Shown: in pieces, positions 13,639 to 21,431 of the stretch
Layout of the letters: each line of letters starts with the position of its first letter
Position numbering within the stretch: the stretch's first letter is position 1
DNA from: Candidatus Omnitrophus fodinae SCGC AAA011-A17
GTDB taxonomy: Bacteria; Omnitrophota; Omnitrophia; Omnitrophales; Omnitrophaceae
DNA: 33,896 nt
Assembly (NCBI GenBank): GCA_000405945.1
Contig: ASOC01000008.1
Location: 1-33,896 of the forward strand
Reading direction: 5' to 3'
Translations under genes and position numbers: made by a program
Notes under the pieces: generated by a model
What the model was told of the DNA's origin: nothing
What the model saw: only the letters and a program-made list of their open reading frames with translations
The model's database searches: none

Positions 13639-14703
13639 ATGACTAAGACACTGGTTAAAAAGAAAAGTTCCAAAAAAGTCACAATCACAAAAGGCAAATT
13701 TGAAGGATTGATGGCCGTTTCCGATAAAAACGGCGTTATCCGCGCGGCCGCCATGGACCAGCGCGGTTCCCTGCAAAAATCCATTGCTAAGGCAAAAAAT
13801 ATCGACCCTTCCGAGGTCACGCCGCAAATGATGAGCGAATTCAAAGTGGCGGTTTCCAAAGTTTTGACGCCGCATGCCAGCGCCATTCTGCTCGATCCCG
13901 AATTCGGTCTTGCAGCCGTGAAAGCAAGAAATAAGAAGGCGGGCGTTCTTCTCGCGTATGAACAGACGGGCTACGATCACACGCTTCCCGGCAGAGTTCC
14001 CACGCTTGTTGCCGATTATTCCGTTTCCAGACTGATTAAAGACGGCGCGGATTGTGTCAAAATTTTGCTCTACTACACTCCCGAGGAAGACGCGAAAGTC
14101 AACGACATTAAGCACGCCTTTGTGCGCCGCATCGGAGCTGAGTGCGCGCATTATGATGTGCCTTTCTTTCTCGAATTTGTGGGCTATGACCCCAAAGGCG
14201 GAGACGAAAAGGGGCCTGAGTATGCCAAGAGAAAGCCCATCATTGTTCAGAAGAGCATGGAAGAATTTTCTAAGGCTGAATATTTGGTAGACGTTCTGAA
14301 AGTCGAGTTCCCCGTGAACATGCAATTTGTGGAGGGATCGAGGGCTTCCAAAGGCGGACCGGCCGCGTACACGCGCCAGGAAGCCATCAAGCATCTTCAG
14401 GTAAGCGCCCGCTTGGCGAAAAAGCCGTTTATTTATCTGAGCGCCGGCGTGAGCGACGATGAATTCCGCGAAGCGATTGAACTCGCGACTGAGGCGCGCA
14501 CTCCGTTTTCCGGCGTGCTTTGCGGCCGTGCGACTTGGAAGGAAGGAATTCCGGTGTACGCGAGTCAGGGCGTTCAAGCCCTTGAGACCTGGCTTCAAGA
14601 TCGCGGCGTGAAGAATATCACGGCCCTTAACAAGGTTCTTGATCTGGGTGCTAAGAGCTGGATGGATTTTTACGGCGGCAAAAGCAAGATTAAAGTCGCG
14701 TAA
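13639..14703 (+). CDS. lacD: LacD-type tagatose-1,6-bisphosphate aldolase (class I)
   Basis: Predicted to cleave a ketose bisphosphate into dihydroxyacetone phosphate and glyceraldehyde-3-phosphate by a Schiff-base mechanism. The family hallmark AMDQRGSLQK is near the N-terminus, with LLDPEFG, GYDH, DCVKILLYY (K141) and VDVLKVEFPVNMQFVEG (K221, the candidate Schiff-base lysine). The 354 residues exceed the usual length of about 325-330, mainly through a lysine-rich N-terminal tail. A Shine-Dalgarno-like GAGG precedes the ATG. There are no other tagatose genes nearby, so the enzyme may act as a general fructose- or tagatose-bisphosphate aldolase in central metabolism. The gene ends at a bidirectional terminator. 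Confidence 0.85.
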   Translation: MTKTLVKKKSSKKVTITKGKFEGLMAVSDKNGVIRAAAMDQRGSLQKSIAKAKNIDPSEVTPQMMSEFKVAVSKVLTPHASAILLDPEFGLAAVKARNKKAGVLLAYEQTGYDHTLPGRVPTLVADYSVSRLIKDGADCVKILLYYTPEEDAKVNDIKHAFVRRIGAECAHYDVPFFLEFVGYDPKGGDEKGPEYAKRKPIIVQKSMEEFSKAEYLVDVLKVEFPVNMQFVEGSRASKGGPAAYTRQEAIKHLQVSARLAKKPFIYLSAGVSDDEFREAIELATEARTPFSGVLCGRATWKEGIPVYASQGVQALETWLQDRGVKNITALNKVLDLGAKSWMDFYGGKSKIKVA

Positions 14704-14785
14704 GAAGACTGCGGCCCGTCCGGGGACGCAGCTTCTTCGCCCCGTTGCGGCTGGCAACAGGGTGAATCCAAGAGTATAATGAGTT

Positions 14786-14826
14786 AAAAGGGCGAAGGCG
14801 TTATAAGCGTCTTCTCCCTTTTTTAT
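14786..14826. terminator. Bidirectional intrinsic terminator
   Basis: AAAGGGCGAAGGCG pairs with the CGTCTTCTCCCTTT arm through a stem of about 14 bases with one mismatch and one G-U pair, closed by a short AT-rich loop. Six T's follow on the plus strand and four on the minus strand. It sits between lacD and the convergent small gene, overlapping that gene's last codons. Confidence 0.8.
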
Positions 14827-15043
14827 CTATGCGGATTTCCCGCCATATCCCTTTTTGTTCGTCCCTCCAGGCCTGGTTCAAATTTTCAATTTCAGCTTTC
14901 AGGCGCTTGGCCTCTTCCTTGTTCCCGGCCTGAAGCGCTTCCATGCGCCTGGCTTTGGCCTGAACCAGCAATTTATGAAAATCCCGTTTGGCGCCCTTTA
15001 AGGCTTCAAAATCCTGTTTTATTTTCCGTTCTTGTTCATCCAT
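14801..15043 (-). CDS. Small basic coiled-coil protein, function unknown
   Basis: An 80-residue product starting MDEQERKIKQDF. It is almost entirely charged helix with heptad-like spacing and ends in a basic KKGRRRL tail. There is no signal peptide, membrane segment or cysteine. I do not recognise a family. The frame continues upstream to 15127, but that would run through the divergent promoter region, and a good -10 box (TATGAT, 15055-15050) ends six bases before ATG 15043, so the shorter form is chosen as a leaderless gene. It is transcribed divergently from the radical SAM gene and convergently with lacD, with its own terminator. The basic tail suggests nucleic-acid or ribosome contact, which is only inference. 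Confidence 0.6.
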   Translation of the reverse strand: MDEQERKIKQDFEALKGAKRDFHKLLVQAKARRMEALQAGNKEEAKRLKAEIENLNQAWRDEQKGIWREIRIDKKGRRRL

Positions 15044-15049
15044 AGCATT

Positions 15050-15079
15050 ATCATACGAAGCGGGCGCTTCTTGTAGCAA
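15050..15079 (-). promoter_or_regulatory. Promoter of the small coiled-coil gene
   Basis: On the minus strand TTGCTA (15079-15074) and TATGAT (15055-15050) are 18 bases apart. The -10 box ends six bases before the ATG, giving a leaderless message. It overlaps the divergent radical SAM promoter. Confidence 0.45.
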
Positions 15080-15099
15080 CCTCTTTTTTGACTTAGAAT
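15071..15099 (+). promoter_or_regulatory. Promoter of the radical SAM/amidohydrolase operon
   Basis: TTGTAG (15071-15076) and TAGAAT (15094-15099) are separated by 17 bases, matching four and five of six consensus positions. GGAGG at 15106-15110 is the Shine-Dalgarno, six bases before ATG 15117, so the leader would be only about ten bases. Confidence 0.55.
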
Positions 15100-15116
15100 A
15101 AGCGTGGAGGGATTTG

Positions 15117-17492
15117 ATGCCGGACACCTTGCAAACCCGATTGGAGAGATTTACCCAAGAAGGCGAACTCTATGAGAAGCTTTCCCATAACAAGGTGCGT
15201 TGTTATGCCTGCGGCCACTGCTGTTTGATCACGGACGGGAAGCAGGGTATTTGCCGGGTCCGCTTTAATCGAGGGGGAAAACTTTTTGTTCCTTCCGGTT
15301 ATGTGGCGGCGCTTCAGGTGGATCCCATTGAAAAGAAGCCCTTTTTTCATGCGCTTCCCGGCGCCAAAGCCCTGAGTTTTGGCATGCTGGGATGTGATTT
15401 CCATTGTGGTTACTGTTTTACCCCCGGCACGCGAGTTCCAACAGCCGGAGGAATTTTTTCAATAGCGGATATTGTTCGCGACAAAATTTCCGTTAAGGTT
15501 TACACGCATGGCGGGCGGAAACGAGATATTAAGAATTTTTTTGAAAGGCCATATCATGGCCATATACTCAAGATTAAACCAGCATTTCTTCCCCGGCTTG
15601 AATGCACTCCCGACCATCCGTTGCTTGTTCGTCTGCGTCCGGACCGCTTTGCCACCGGGAAACCGGGGTATCTTGCGGCAGGCAAACTGACGAAAGATCA
15701 TTGTCTTGTGATTCCGAAACATTATGAGTTTTCAGAAGATAAAATATTAGAGGCCGGGGACTATCTCCGAAATTTTTTAAAACCCTACCGTGTTCGCCAT
15801 AAGATACCCGCTGAAATTCTGGAACAAGCAGTCGATTTTTCAAGCGAGGGTAAAAGTTCACGCGAAATAGGAAGCAAAATCGGAAAATCCGCTTCTCATG
15901 TGAGGCATTTACTATCAAAACTTCGTAAAGGAGTATGGGATATTGAGAGTTTGGGGATTGTAAATCGGGGATTGGTGCTTGAAGACGGCAGGATTCGTTT
16001 CCCTAAGGAACATACCCCGGGTATTCCGTCCCACATTCCGTTGGTTCCGGAGTTGGCCGAACTATTGGGATTTTATTGCGCCGAAGGTTCGGTCTCATTG
16101 GATAAAGGGCGGGTTCATTCGGCTGACCTTTCGTTTTCTTTTGGGAAGACGGAGCGCGATTTGGCGGTGCGGGTGAAGGATTTTTTGAATAAGATTTTCG
16201 GCGGGAAGGCCTGTTTAGTGCAGCGGGAAACGACTCTTTCAGTGTCTTCTGGCAAGACATCTTTGGCGCTGCTGTTTAAGGCCTTGTGCGGGGAGCGCGG
16301 CTCCAAGAAAAAAGTACCCGAGCTTTTGTTCAATGCGAAACGAGATGTAGTTGAATCGTTTTTGCGGGCGTATGTTGCCGGCGACGGGTACCGGGCCCCT
16401 GACGGCCAAATAAGGATCAGCACGATTTCCGAGGAATTGTCTTGGGGTATTGCCTGGCTCGTCCAGAAGCTGGGATATCTCCCTCAATGTCACAAGTATC
16501 CAGCAGTGCCGGAAAGAAAATTGCTGGGGCGCGATATAAAACAATTCCCTTGGACCTATCTTGTCCGGTGGTATGAAAGTTCTAAGAAGCAGCGTCATGT
16601 TTGGGAAGACGGGCAATATCGATATGTGCTGGTTGAGAAAATAGAACAGTCTCCCTATGAAGGGCCGGTTTATAATTTAGAAACGGAGGAAGACCATACC
16701 TACCTTGCCAATTTCGTGGCGGTTCACAATTGCCAGAATTGGGTGACGTCGCAAGCCCTTCGCGACCCGGTCGCGGGCGTTCAGCCTGAAGAAATGACGC
16801 CCGAACAATTCGTGAACTTGGCCAAAGAACACGGCGCCCAGGTTGTGACCAGCACTTACAATGAACCTTTGATTACCAGCGAATGGGCGGTTGAAATTTT
16901 CAAACAAGCCAAAAAAGAAGGACTGTACACTTCTTATGTTTCAAACGGCAACGGAACGCCGGAAGTCATTGAGTATATCCGGCCCTGGATTGATTTTTAC
17001 AAAGTGGACCTCAAGGGTTTTGATGACAAGGGGTATCGCTCCCTGGGCGGCGAGCTTTCCAAAGTATTGGACACGATTCGATTGCTTCATGCAAAAGGGG
17101 TATGGGTGGAAATTGTGACTTTGGTGATTCCGGGATTCAATGATTCGGATGAAGAGCTTACGAAAATCGCGGAATTTCTTGTGTCCGTGTCGCCTGATAT
17201 TCCCTGGCATGTCACGGCTTTTCACAAAGACTATAAAATGACGGATTCCGATAACACGGGCGCAGAAACCCTGACCCGCGCATCAGGCATAGGGAAAAAG
17301 GCCGGCCTTCATTTTGTTTACGCGGGCAATCTGCCGGGCTGTGTGAGCGGACTTGAAAACACCTATTGCCCGGGCTGCAACAGCCTTTTGATCGAAAGAC
17401 ATGGATTCCGGATTCTTAAGAACAAGCTAACCCGGGGCCGCTGCCCCAAGTGCAACGCCGCGATTCCGGGAGTATGGAGTTATGATGCTTAA
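15117..17492 (+). CDS. amrS: AmmeMemoRadiSam-family radical SAM protein interrupted by an intein
   Basis: The 791-residue precursor splices to a predicted 352-residue radical SAM protein, the normal size for the AmrS family. The host protein starts with a cysteine-rich CYACGHCC segment and GICRVR, then the cluster motif C93-DFH-C97-GY-C. The third cysteine is supplied by the intein junction (C100 in the precursor, C539 after splicing). Downstream are TSTYNEP, SNGNGTPE, FYKVDLKGFDD and a C-terminal zinc-ribbon-like pair of CPxC motifs. Radical SAM enzymes use a [4Fe-4S] cluster to make a 5'-deoxyadenosyl radical. Relatives are usually linked to Memo and AMMECR1 proteins, but neither is in this window. 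The start is ATG 15117, not the TTG at 15114, because GGAGG sits six bases upstream. The 3' end overlaps the amidohydrolase start. Confidence 0.88.
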   Translation: MPDTLQTRLERFTQEGELYEKLSHNKVRCYACGHCCLITDGKQGICRVRFNRGGKLFVPSGYVAALQVDPIEKKPFFHALPGAKALSFGMLGCDFHCGYCFTPGTRVPTAGGIFSIADIVRDKISVKVYTHGGRKRDIKNFFERPYHGHILKIKPAFLPRLECTPDHPLLVRLRPDRFATGKPGYLAAGKLTKDHCLVIPKHYEFSEDKILEAGDYLRNFLKPYRVRHKIPAEILEQAVDFSSEGKSSREIGSKIGKSASHVRHLLSKLRKGVWDIESLGIVNRGLVLEDGRIRFPKEHTPGIPSHIPLVPELAELLGFYCAEGSVSLDKGRVHSADLSFSFGKTERDLAVRVKDFLNKIFGGKACLVQRETTLSVSSGKTSLALLFKALCGERGSKKKVPELLFNAKRDVVESFLRAYVAGDGYRAPDGQIRISTISEELSWGIAWLVQKLGYLPQCHKYPAVPERKLLGRDIKQFPWTYLVRWYESSKKQRHVWEDGQYRYVLVEKIEQSPYEGPVYNLETEEDHTYLANFVAVHNCQNWVTSQALRDPVAGVQPEEMTPEQFVNLAKEHGAQVVTSTYNEPLITSEWAVEIFKQAKKEGLYTSYVSNGNGTPEVIEYIRPWIDFYKVDLKGFDDKGYRSLGGELSKVLDTIRLLHAKGVWVEIVTLVIPGFNDSDEELTKIAEFLVSVSPDIPWHVTAFHKDYKMTDSDNTGAETLTRASGIGKKAGLHFVYAGNLPGCVSGLENTYCPGCNSLLIERHGFRILKNKLTRGRCPKCNAAIPGVWSYDA
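15414..16730 (+). mobile_element. Intein with LAGLIDADG homing endonuclease motifs
   Basis: A 439-residue in-frame insertion (precursor residues 100-538). It begins with nucleophile C100 in CFTPGTRV (block A), has the T164-P-D-H167 motif (block B), a block F-like YNLETEEDHTYLANF and ends H537-N538 followed by C539, all hallmarks of a class 1 intein. The endonuclease core has both LAGLIDADG helices: LAELLGFYCAEG (313-324) and FLRAYVAGDG (415-424), with the catalytic acids E323 and D423 present, so DNA cleavage may still work. A helix-turn-helix-like stretch (SSREIGSKIGKSASHVRHLL) lies between the splicing N-part and the endonuclease. Removing it restores an uninterrupted radical SAM motif CDFHCGYCQNW. 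Splicing residues look intact. Confidence 0.92.
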
Positions 17493-19167
17493 ACATACCG
17501 GGAAAATTATTTTATGTCTGGGCTTTCTACTGATGATCCCGTCACGCCCCTTCTTTGCGCAAAATGAAACCTTTGATTTGATTATCAAGGGCGGCACGGT
17601 ATATGACGGGCTGTCGGAAGAGAACAGGACGGCAGATGTCGGCATTCAAGGGGACAAAATCATTCGCGTTGGAGACCTTTCGCAGGCTACGGCGCAACGA
17701 ATCATAGACGCGTCGGGGCTTATTGTCGCGCCGGGATTTATCGATATTCACACCCATTCTGATTTTAATCCTTTTCTGGAACCGCACGCTGTTCATAAAA
17801 TTTCACAGGGCGTGACGACGGAAGTGATTGGAAACTGCGGTATGTCCGCAGCTCCTCTTTACGGTTTTCAGGAAAAAGCGGTTCATGAAGTGTGGCTCAG
17901 GGAAGGCGAGCCGATACCTGCCGATATCCCCTGGCACAGTGCCGGAGAATATTTTGAGGAAATTCAGGCCGCAGGATTGATGACTAATCTGGCATTTTTG
18001 GCGGGGCATGGCAATTTAAGAGCTTCCGTCATGGGATATGAAGCCAGGAAAGCCTCGCCCCATGAAATGGAAGGCATGATAAGTTTGTTAAATCAGGCCA
18101 TGGATGCCGGCGCTTTCGGGATGTCTCTTGGATTGGTTTATCTACCCGGCACTTACGCGGATGAATCCGAACTTGACGCGCTTGCCTCTGAAGTTAAAAA
18201 GAGGCGAGGCATTGTGGCAGTGCATATGCGAAGCGAAGGCAAAACGCTGATTGAATCGCTTACGGAAACGCTCGCGCTGGCCAGAAAAACGGGCGTTCCG
18301 CTGGAGATTTCCCATCTCAAGGCGGCCGGTGTTAGGAATTGGCCCAAAATCGACCAAGCCATTTCCATGATTGAACAGGCCCGCGCCGAAGGGCTGGAAA
18401 TTCACGCGGATGCCTATCCTTACGAAGCGGCGGCCGCGGAACTCGGCGTGATTTTACCCGACGAAATTTATCAGGCCGCGGACCGCGTGGCTCAACTCAA
18501 GGACAAAGGCAAGCGCCCCTTTATCAAAAAAAGAGTGCTGGAGGAATTTGAAAAATCCGGGCTGACTTTGAACCAGATTGAGGTTTCGCAAGCCAGCCTT
18601 CCGGAAGATAAAATTTATGAGGGCAAAACTGTGGCCGATATCGCTCAAGCTGAGAAAAAAGATCCTGTCGACGCTTTGCTTGATTTCCTGGCCAAAGAAA
18701 ATTTTCAGGCCAGCGCCTTTTCTTTCACGCAGAATCCGGCCATTGTTAGCCGTGTGATTGCCAAAGACTATGTCAGCATCGGAAGCGACAATATCGCGGA
18801 TTTCGGCCCCAAACCGCATCCACGCGTTTACGGAACTTTCCCGCGCGTGATTGAAAAATTCGTTAAAAAGGAAAAGACTCTTTCGTTAGGGCAGGCCATT
18901 CACAAAATGACAGGCTTGCCGGCCGGCGTGATGGGCATGAAAGACCGGGGTTGTCTGCAAACAGGTTGTTACGCGGACGTGGTGATTTTTGATTTAGGAA
19001 CCATTCAAAGCAATGCTTCTTACGAAAACCCGGCCCAGCTTTCGAGCGGCATCCAATACGTGTTTGTGAACGGTGAGATGGCTTTTGAAGACGGGAAAGG
19101 CACCGGCGTTTTGGCCGGTCAGGTTTTGCGGCATGAAGCAAAGGGAAGCGAAGTCACCCGCGCCTGA
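17482..19167 (+). CDS. Exported D-aminoacylase-like amidohydrolase
   Basis: Predicted N-acyl-D-amino-acid deacylase or close relative of the metal-dependent amidohydrolases, releasing free D-amino acids from N-acylated forms. It begins with a signal peptide (hydrophobic ILCLGFLLMIPS, likely cleavage after FFA), so it should act outside the cytoplasm. Family motifs follow: GGTVYDG, APGFIDIHTHSD (metal histidines), TTEVIGNCGMS (metal cysteine), GLVYLPGTYA, VHMRSEG, LEISHLKAAG, HADAYPYEA and GSDNIADFGPKPHPRVYG. The 561 residues are slightly long for the family. The start overlaps the radical SAM stop by 11 bases. ATG 17485 fits the GGAG ribosome site better and gives one residue less. The 3' end overlaps convergent ygfZ by 49 bases. 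The substrate could be peptidoglycan-derived, which is inference. Confidence 0.85.
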   Translation: MMLKHTGKIILCLGFLLMIPSRPFFAQNETFDLIIKGGTVYDGLSEENRTADVGIQGDKIIRVGDLSQATAQRIIDASGLIVAPGFIDIHTHSDFNPFLEPHAVHKISQGVTTEVIGNCGMSAAPLYGFQEKAVHEVWLREGEPIPADIPWHSAGEYFEEIQAAGLMTNLAFLAGHGNLRASVMGYEARKASPHEMEGMISLLNQAMDAGAFGMSLGLVYLPGTYADESELDALASEVKKRRGIVAVHMRSEGKTLIESLTETLALARKTGVPLEISHLKAAGVRNWPKIDQAISMIEQARAEGLEIHADAYPYEAAAAELGVILPDEIYQAADRVAQLKDKGKRPFIKKRVLEEFEKSGLTLNQIEVSQASLPEDKIYEGKTVADIAQAEKKDPVDALLDFLAKENFQASAFSFTQNPAIVSRVIAKDYVSIGSDNIADFGPKPHPRVYGTFPRVIEKFVKKEKTLSLGQAIHKMTGLPAGVMGMKDRGCLQTGCYADVVIFDLGTIQSNASYENPAQLSSGIQYVFVNGEMAFEDGKGTGVLAGQVLRHEAKGSEVTRA

Positions 19168-20222
19168 ATTTTAGAGCCGGATTCAATACTGACTTGGGTT
19201 CCTGATGACGTGTAATCTCGAGCCACATACCCCAACCCTATCCATTGATTCAGCGTGGAAGAAAATGCGCTGCTGGTAAGATAGCCGATATTTTTCCCAT
19301 CAAGCGTCACTCGGGCTCCGGCTTCGGGCGCATGATCCGAATCCATTTCAAATCCGACTAGTTTTTTATTCACTTTGGCAAAACGACTAAGACGTGAGAT
19401 CATTTCCTGGCCGATGTAGCAACCCTTATCCAGACTCACGGCATGATCAAGGCCGGGCTCGGGGAGCAGATTCCTTTCATCCATATCCAGACCATACCAG
19501 GGAATACCGGCTTCTATGCGGAGCGTGTTCAAGGCCGCCGCGCCAAACGGCTTAAGGCCAAAAGCAGCGCCTTGTTTAAGAAGAAACTCCCACAACCCTT
19601 CCGCCATCCGGGCTTCAATGAGAAAATAATAGCCTTCGCTTCCCGTAAAGGAGAGCTTGAACATTTCCGTTTCAAAGTCGCCCAACTTGATTTTTTTATG
19701 GGCATACGGCGCCAGCGCGTTTAAATTCTCTTCGCTCAAAGCGTTTATCAACATGGGCGCGGCCGGGCCTTCGAGCCCCAGAAAAGCGTAGTCGTTTGTC
19801 ACGTCCGTCAGCGAAACGTCTTCCATAATAATGTACTTGTCCAGCGTGGTGATGATTTTTTGAGTGAGTGAAGCCGTGGCGTCCAGGAGCAGGTAATCCT
19901 GAAAACAGAAGAGATGAAAATCCGCGAGCACGCGCGCCTGGGCATTGAGCATGGCCGTGTAAGCGCCGCCGTCCGGAGTCAATTTTTTGACGTCATTGGA
20001 CACCATGCTGTGCAGAAACGGAGCCCGATCTTTTCCACCGACCCTGATTTTCGCCCGGCAGGAAACATCAATAATGCCTGCCGCTTGCTTCACGCAGCGC
20101 GTTTCTTCCGCCGCATAGCCATAGTGGTCGGGAATAAGCCATCCCGCGTATTCACGGAATGCGGCACCCGACTTTTTTTCAAGATCATGCAGAGGCGTTT
20201 TTTTAAGGAATCCCGTGCTCAT
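19119..20222 (-). CDS. ygfZ: Folate-binding YgfZ/CAF17 family protein
   Basis: A 367-residue member of the aminomethyltransferase-like fold, with the family signature KGCYIGQE that distinguishes YgfZ from the glycine cleavage T protein. YgfZ and its mitochondrial relative IBA57 bind tetrahydrofolate and help assemble or repair Fe-S clusters, for example in radical SAM enzymes. Other recognisable parts are FLHSMVSNDVKKL near the N-terminus, FLGLEGP, and EAGIPWYGLDMDE before the signature. Its ATG overlaps the mutY stop by four bases (ATGA), so the two genes form an operon. A role supporting the Fe-S cluster of MutY or the nearby radical SAM protein is plausible. Its end overlaps the convergent amidohydrolase gene on the opposite strand. 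Confidence 0.88.
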   Translation of the reverse strand: MSTGFLKKTPLHDLEKKSGAAFREYAGWLIPDHYGYAAEETRCVKQAAGIIDVSCRAKIRVGGKDRAPFLHSMVSNDVKKLTPDGGAYTAMLNAQARVLADFHLFCFQDYLLLDATASLTQKIITTLDKYIIMEDVSLTDVTNDYAFLGLEGPAAPMLINALSEENLNALAPYAHKKIKLGDFETEMFKLSFTGSEGYYFLIEARMAEGLWEFLLKQGAAFGLKPFGAAALNTLRIEAGIPWYGLDMDERNLLPEPGLDHAVSLDKGCYIGQEMISRLSRFAKVNKKLVGFEMDSDHAPEAGARVTLDGKNIGYLTSSAFSSTLNQWIGLGYVARDYTSSGTQVSIESGSKIQARVTSLPFASCRKT

Positions 20223-21286
20223 AAATACTCCCGGATGATTTTGGCATGAGCCGAAGAGAACGCGAACCGTTTAAGTTCCCGCGGCTTTACCCATTGGCCT
20301 GAAAAGGGCGCGTCCGGAACGGAAAGTGTTTTAGACCTTTCAGGGCTTAGTTCGCAACCGTAAATTTCAAGATTTTCCACATGATCGGTGTAGGCTCTTC
20401 TAAGAGAAGTTTTAAGAGTGATTTTTTGGGCATTCAAGCCGGCGGTTAAGAGCTGCTTTGTGAGAAAGCTCCCGGCGTCTTCCTTTTCCGCAATCCGGAA
20501 AGTCGGAAATTCCCAAAGATGCGCCCATAGGCCGCTGGCCGGCCTTTGCGTGATTAAAACGCGGCCGTCACGGCTCACCACGGCGCAGGCAGCGCGCACC
20601 TTTTTGATTTTTGTTTTTCCCGATTTGCGCGGACAATCCTGCTCTTTTCCGGTTTCATGCGCTTTGCATAATTCAGACACCGGACAGATGAGACAGGCCG
20701 GTTCCTGCGGCAGGCACAAGGTAGCGCCCAACTCCATCATGGATTGGTTAAAATCGCCTGGATTTTTTTCAGGCAGAAGGAGCGCGGCAAGTTTCCAAAG
20801 TTTTTTTAGTCCTTTGGGCGTGTCCACGGGATCGTCCAAAGCAAAAATTCTGGAAAGAATACGCGCCACATTGCCGTCCAGAATGGGCGCAGATTTTCCA
20901 AACGCGATACTCAAAATGGCGCCCCCAGTGTATTTGCCAATGCCAGGCAGGGAATACACCATGGCGGGATCGGATGGAAACCGCCCATTATGATTTTCAA
21001 CTATTACTTTGGCTGTTTCATGAAGGTTATTGGCTCTGCGGTAATAACCCAACCCTTCCCAGAGTTTGAGCACCTTTGAAAGCGGCGCTTTAGCCAGCGA
21101 CGCGATATCCGGAAACGCATCAAGCCAGCGGTGATAATAAGGAATCACGGTTTTGACCTGCGTTTGCTGGAGCATGATTTCCGAGACCCATATGCGGTAA
21201 GGGTCCCGGGAGTCACGCCAGGGAAGCGGCCGCTTGTTTTTCTCATACCAGGGCAGCAATGTAGCCGAAAGAGGCGGCAATTTCAT
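20219..21286 (-). CDS. mutY: A/G-specific adenine DNA glycosylase
   Basis: Removes adenine mispaired with 8-oxoguanine during base excision repair. The 355 residues have the full architecture: catalytic E36 in EIMLQQTQV, the helix-hairpin-helix LPGIGKYTGGAI, the catalytic aspartate in PILDGNVARI, and a C-x6-C-x2-C-x5-C iron-sulfur loop at CLPQEPACLICPVSELC. A NUDIX-like C-terminal domain, which recognises 8-oxoguanine, begins near VRAACAVVSRDGRVLI. It is the first gene of a two-gene operon with ygfZ and is transcribed divergently from tpx across 145 bases. Pairing with a peroxidase gene gives this segment an oxidative-damage theme. Confidence 0.95.
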   Translation of the reverse strand: MKLPPLSATLLPWYEKNKRPLPWRDSRDPYRIWVSEIMLQQTQVKTVIPYYHRWLDAFPDIASLAKAPLSKVLKLWEGLGYYRRANNLHETAKVIVENHNGRFPSDPAMVYSLPGIGKYTGGAILSIAFGKSAPILDGNVARILSRIFALDDPVDTPKGLKKLWKLAALLLPEKNPGDFNQSMMELGATLCLPQEPACLICPVSELCKAHETGKEQDCPRKSGKTKIKKVRAACAVVSRDGRVLITQRPASGLWAHLWEFPTFRIAEKEDAGSFLTKQLLTAGLNAQKITLKTSLRRAYTDHVENLEIYGCELSPERSKTLSVPDAPFSGQWVKPRELKRFAFSSAHAKIIREYL

Positions 21287-21342
21287 CGAACCAATTATAC
21301 CTAAAAGATTGATTTAGCGCACGGACCATGGCCAAACCAAAT

Positions 21343-21370
21343 TTGCGCGAATTTTTAAATATGCTAATAT
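21343..21370 (+). promoter_or_regulatory. Candidate tpx promoter
   Basis: TTGCGC (21343-21348) and TAATAT (21365-21370) are spaced 16 bases apart in the mutY-tpx gap. The match is moderate. A clear AAGGAG Shine-Dalgarno follows at 21416-21421. No obvious Fur or PerR box was seen. Confidence 0.3.
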
Positions 21371-21431
21371 GAAATCAACACACTTTGAATAACCATAAGA
21401 ATTGAACGTTTAGACAAGGAGAATAAAAGTC

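Noticed and set aside
13522-14757. A 411-residue open frame antisense to lacD
   Set aside because: It lies opposite a well-supported aldolase gene, has no recognisable domain or ribosome site, and is explained by codon bias on the coding strand.
20418-20993. A 191-residue plus-strand frame inside mutY
   Set aside because: Antisense to conserved MutY motifs, low-complexity and cysteine-rich by chance. No start signal seen.
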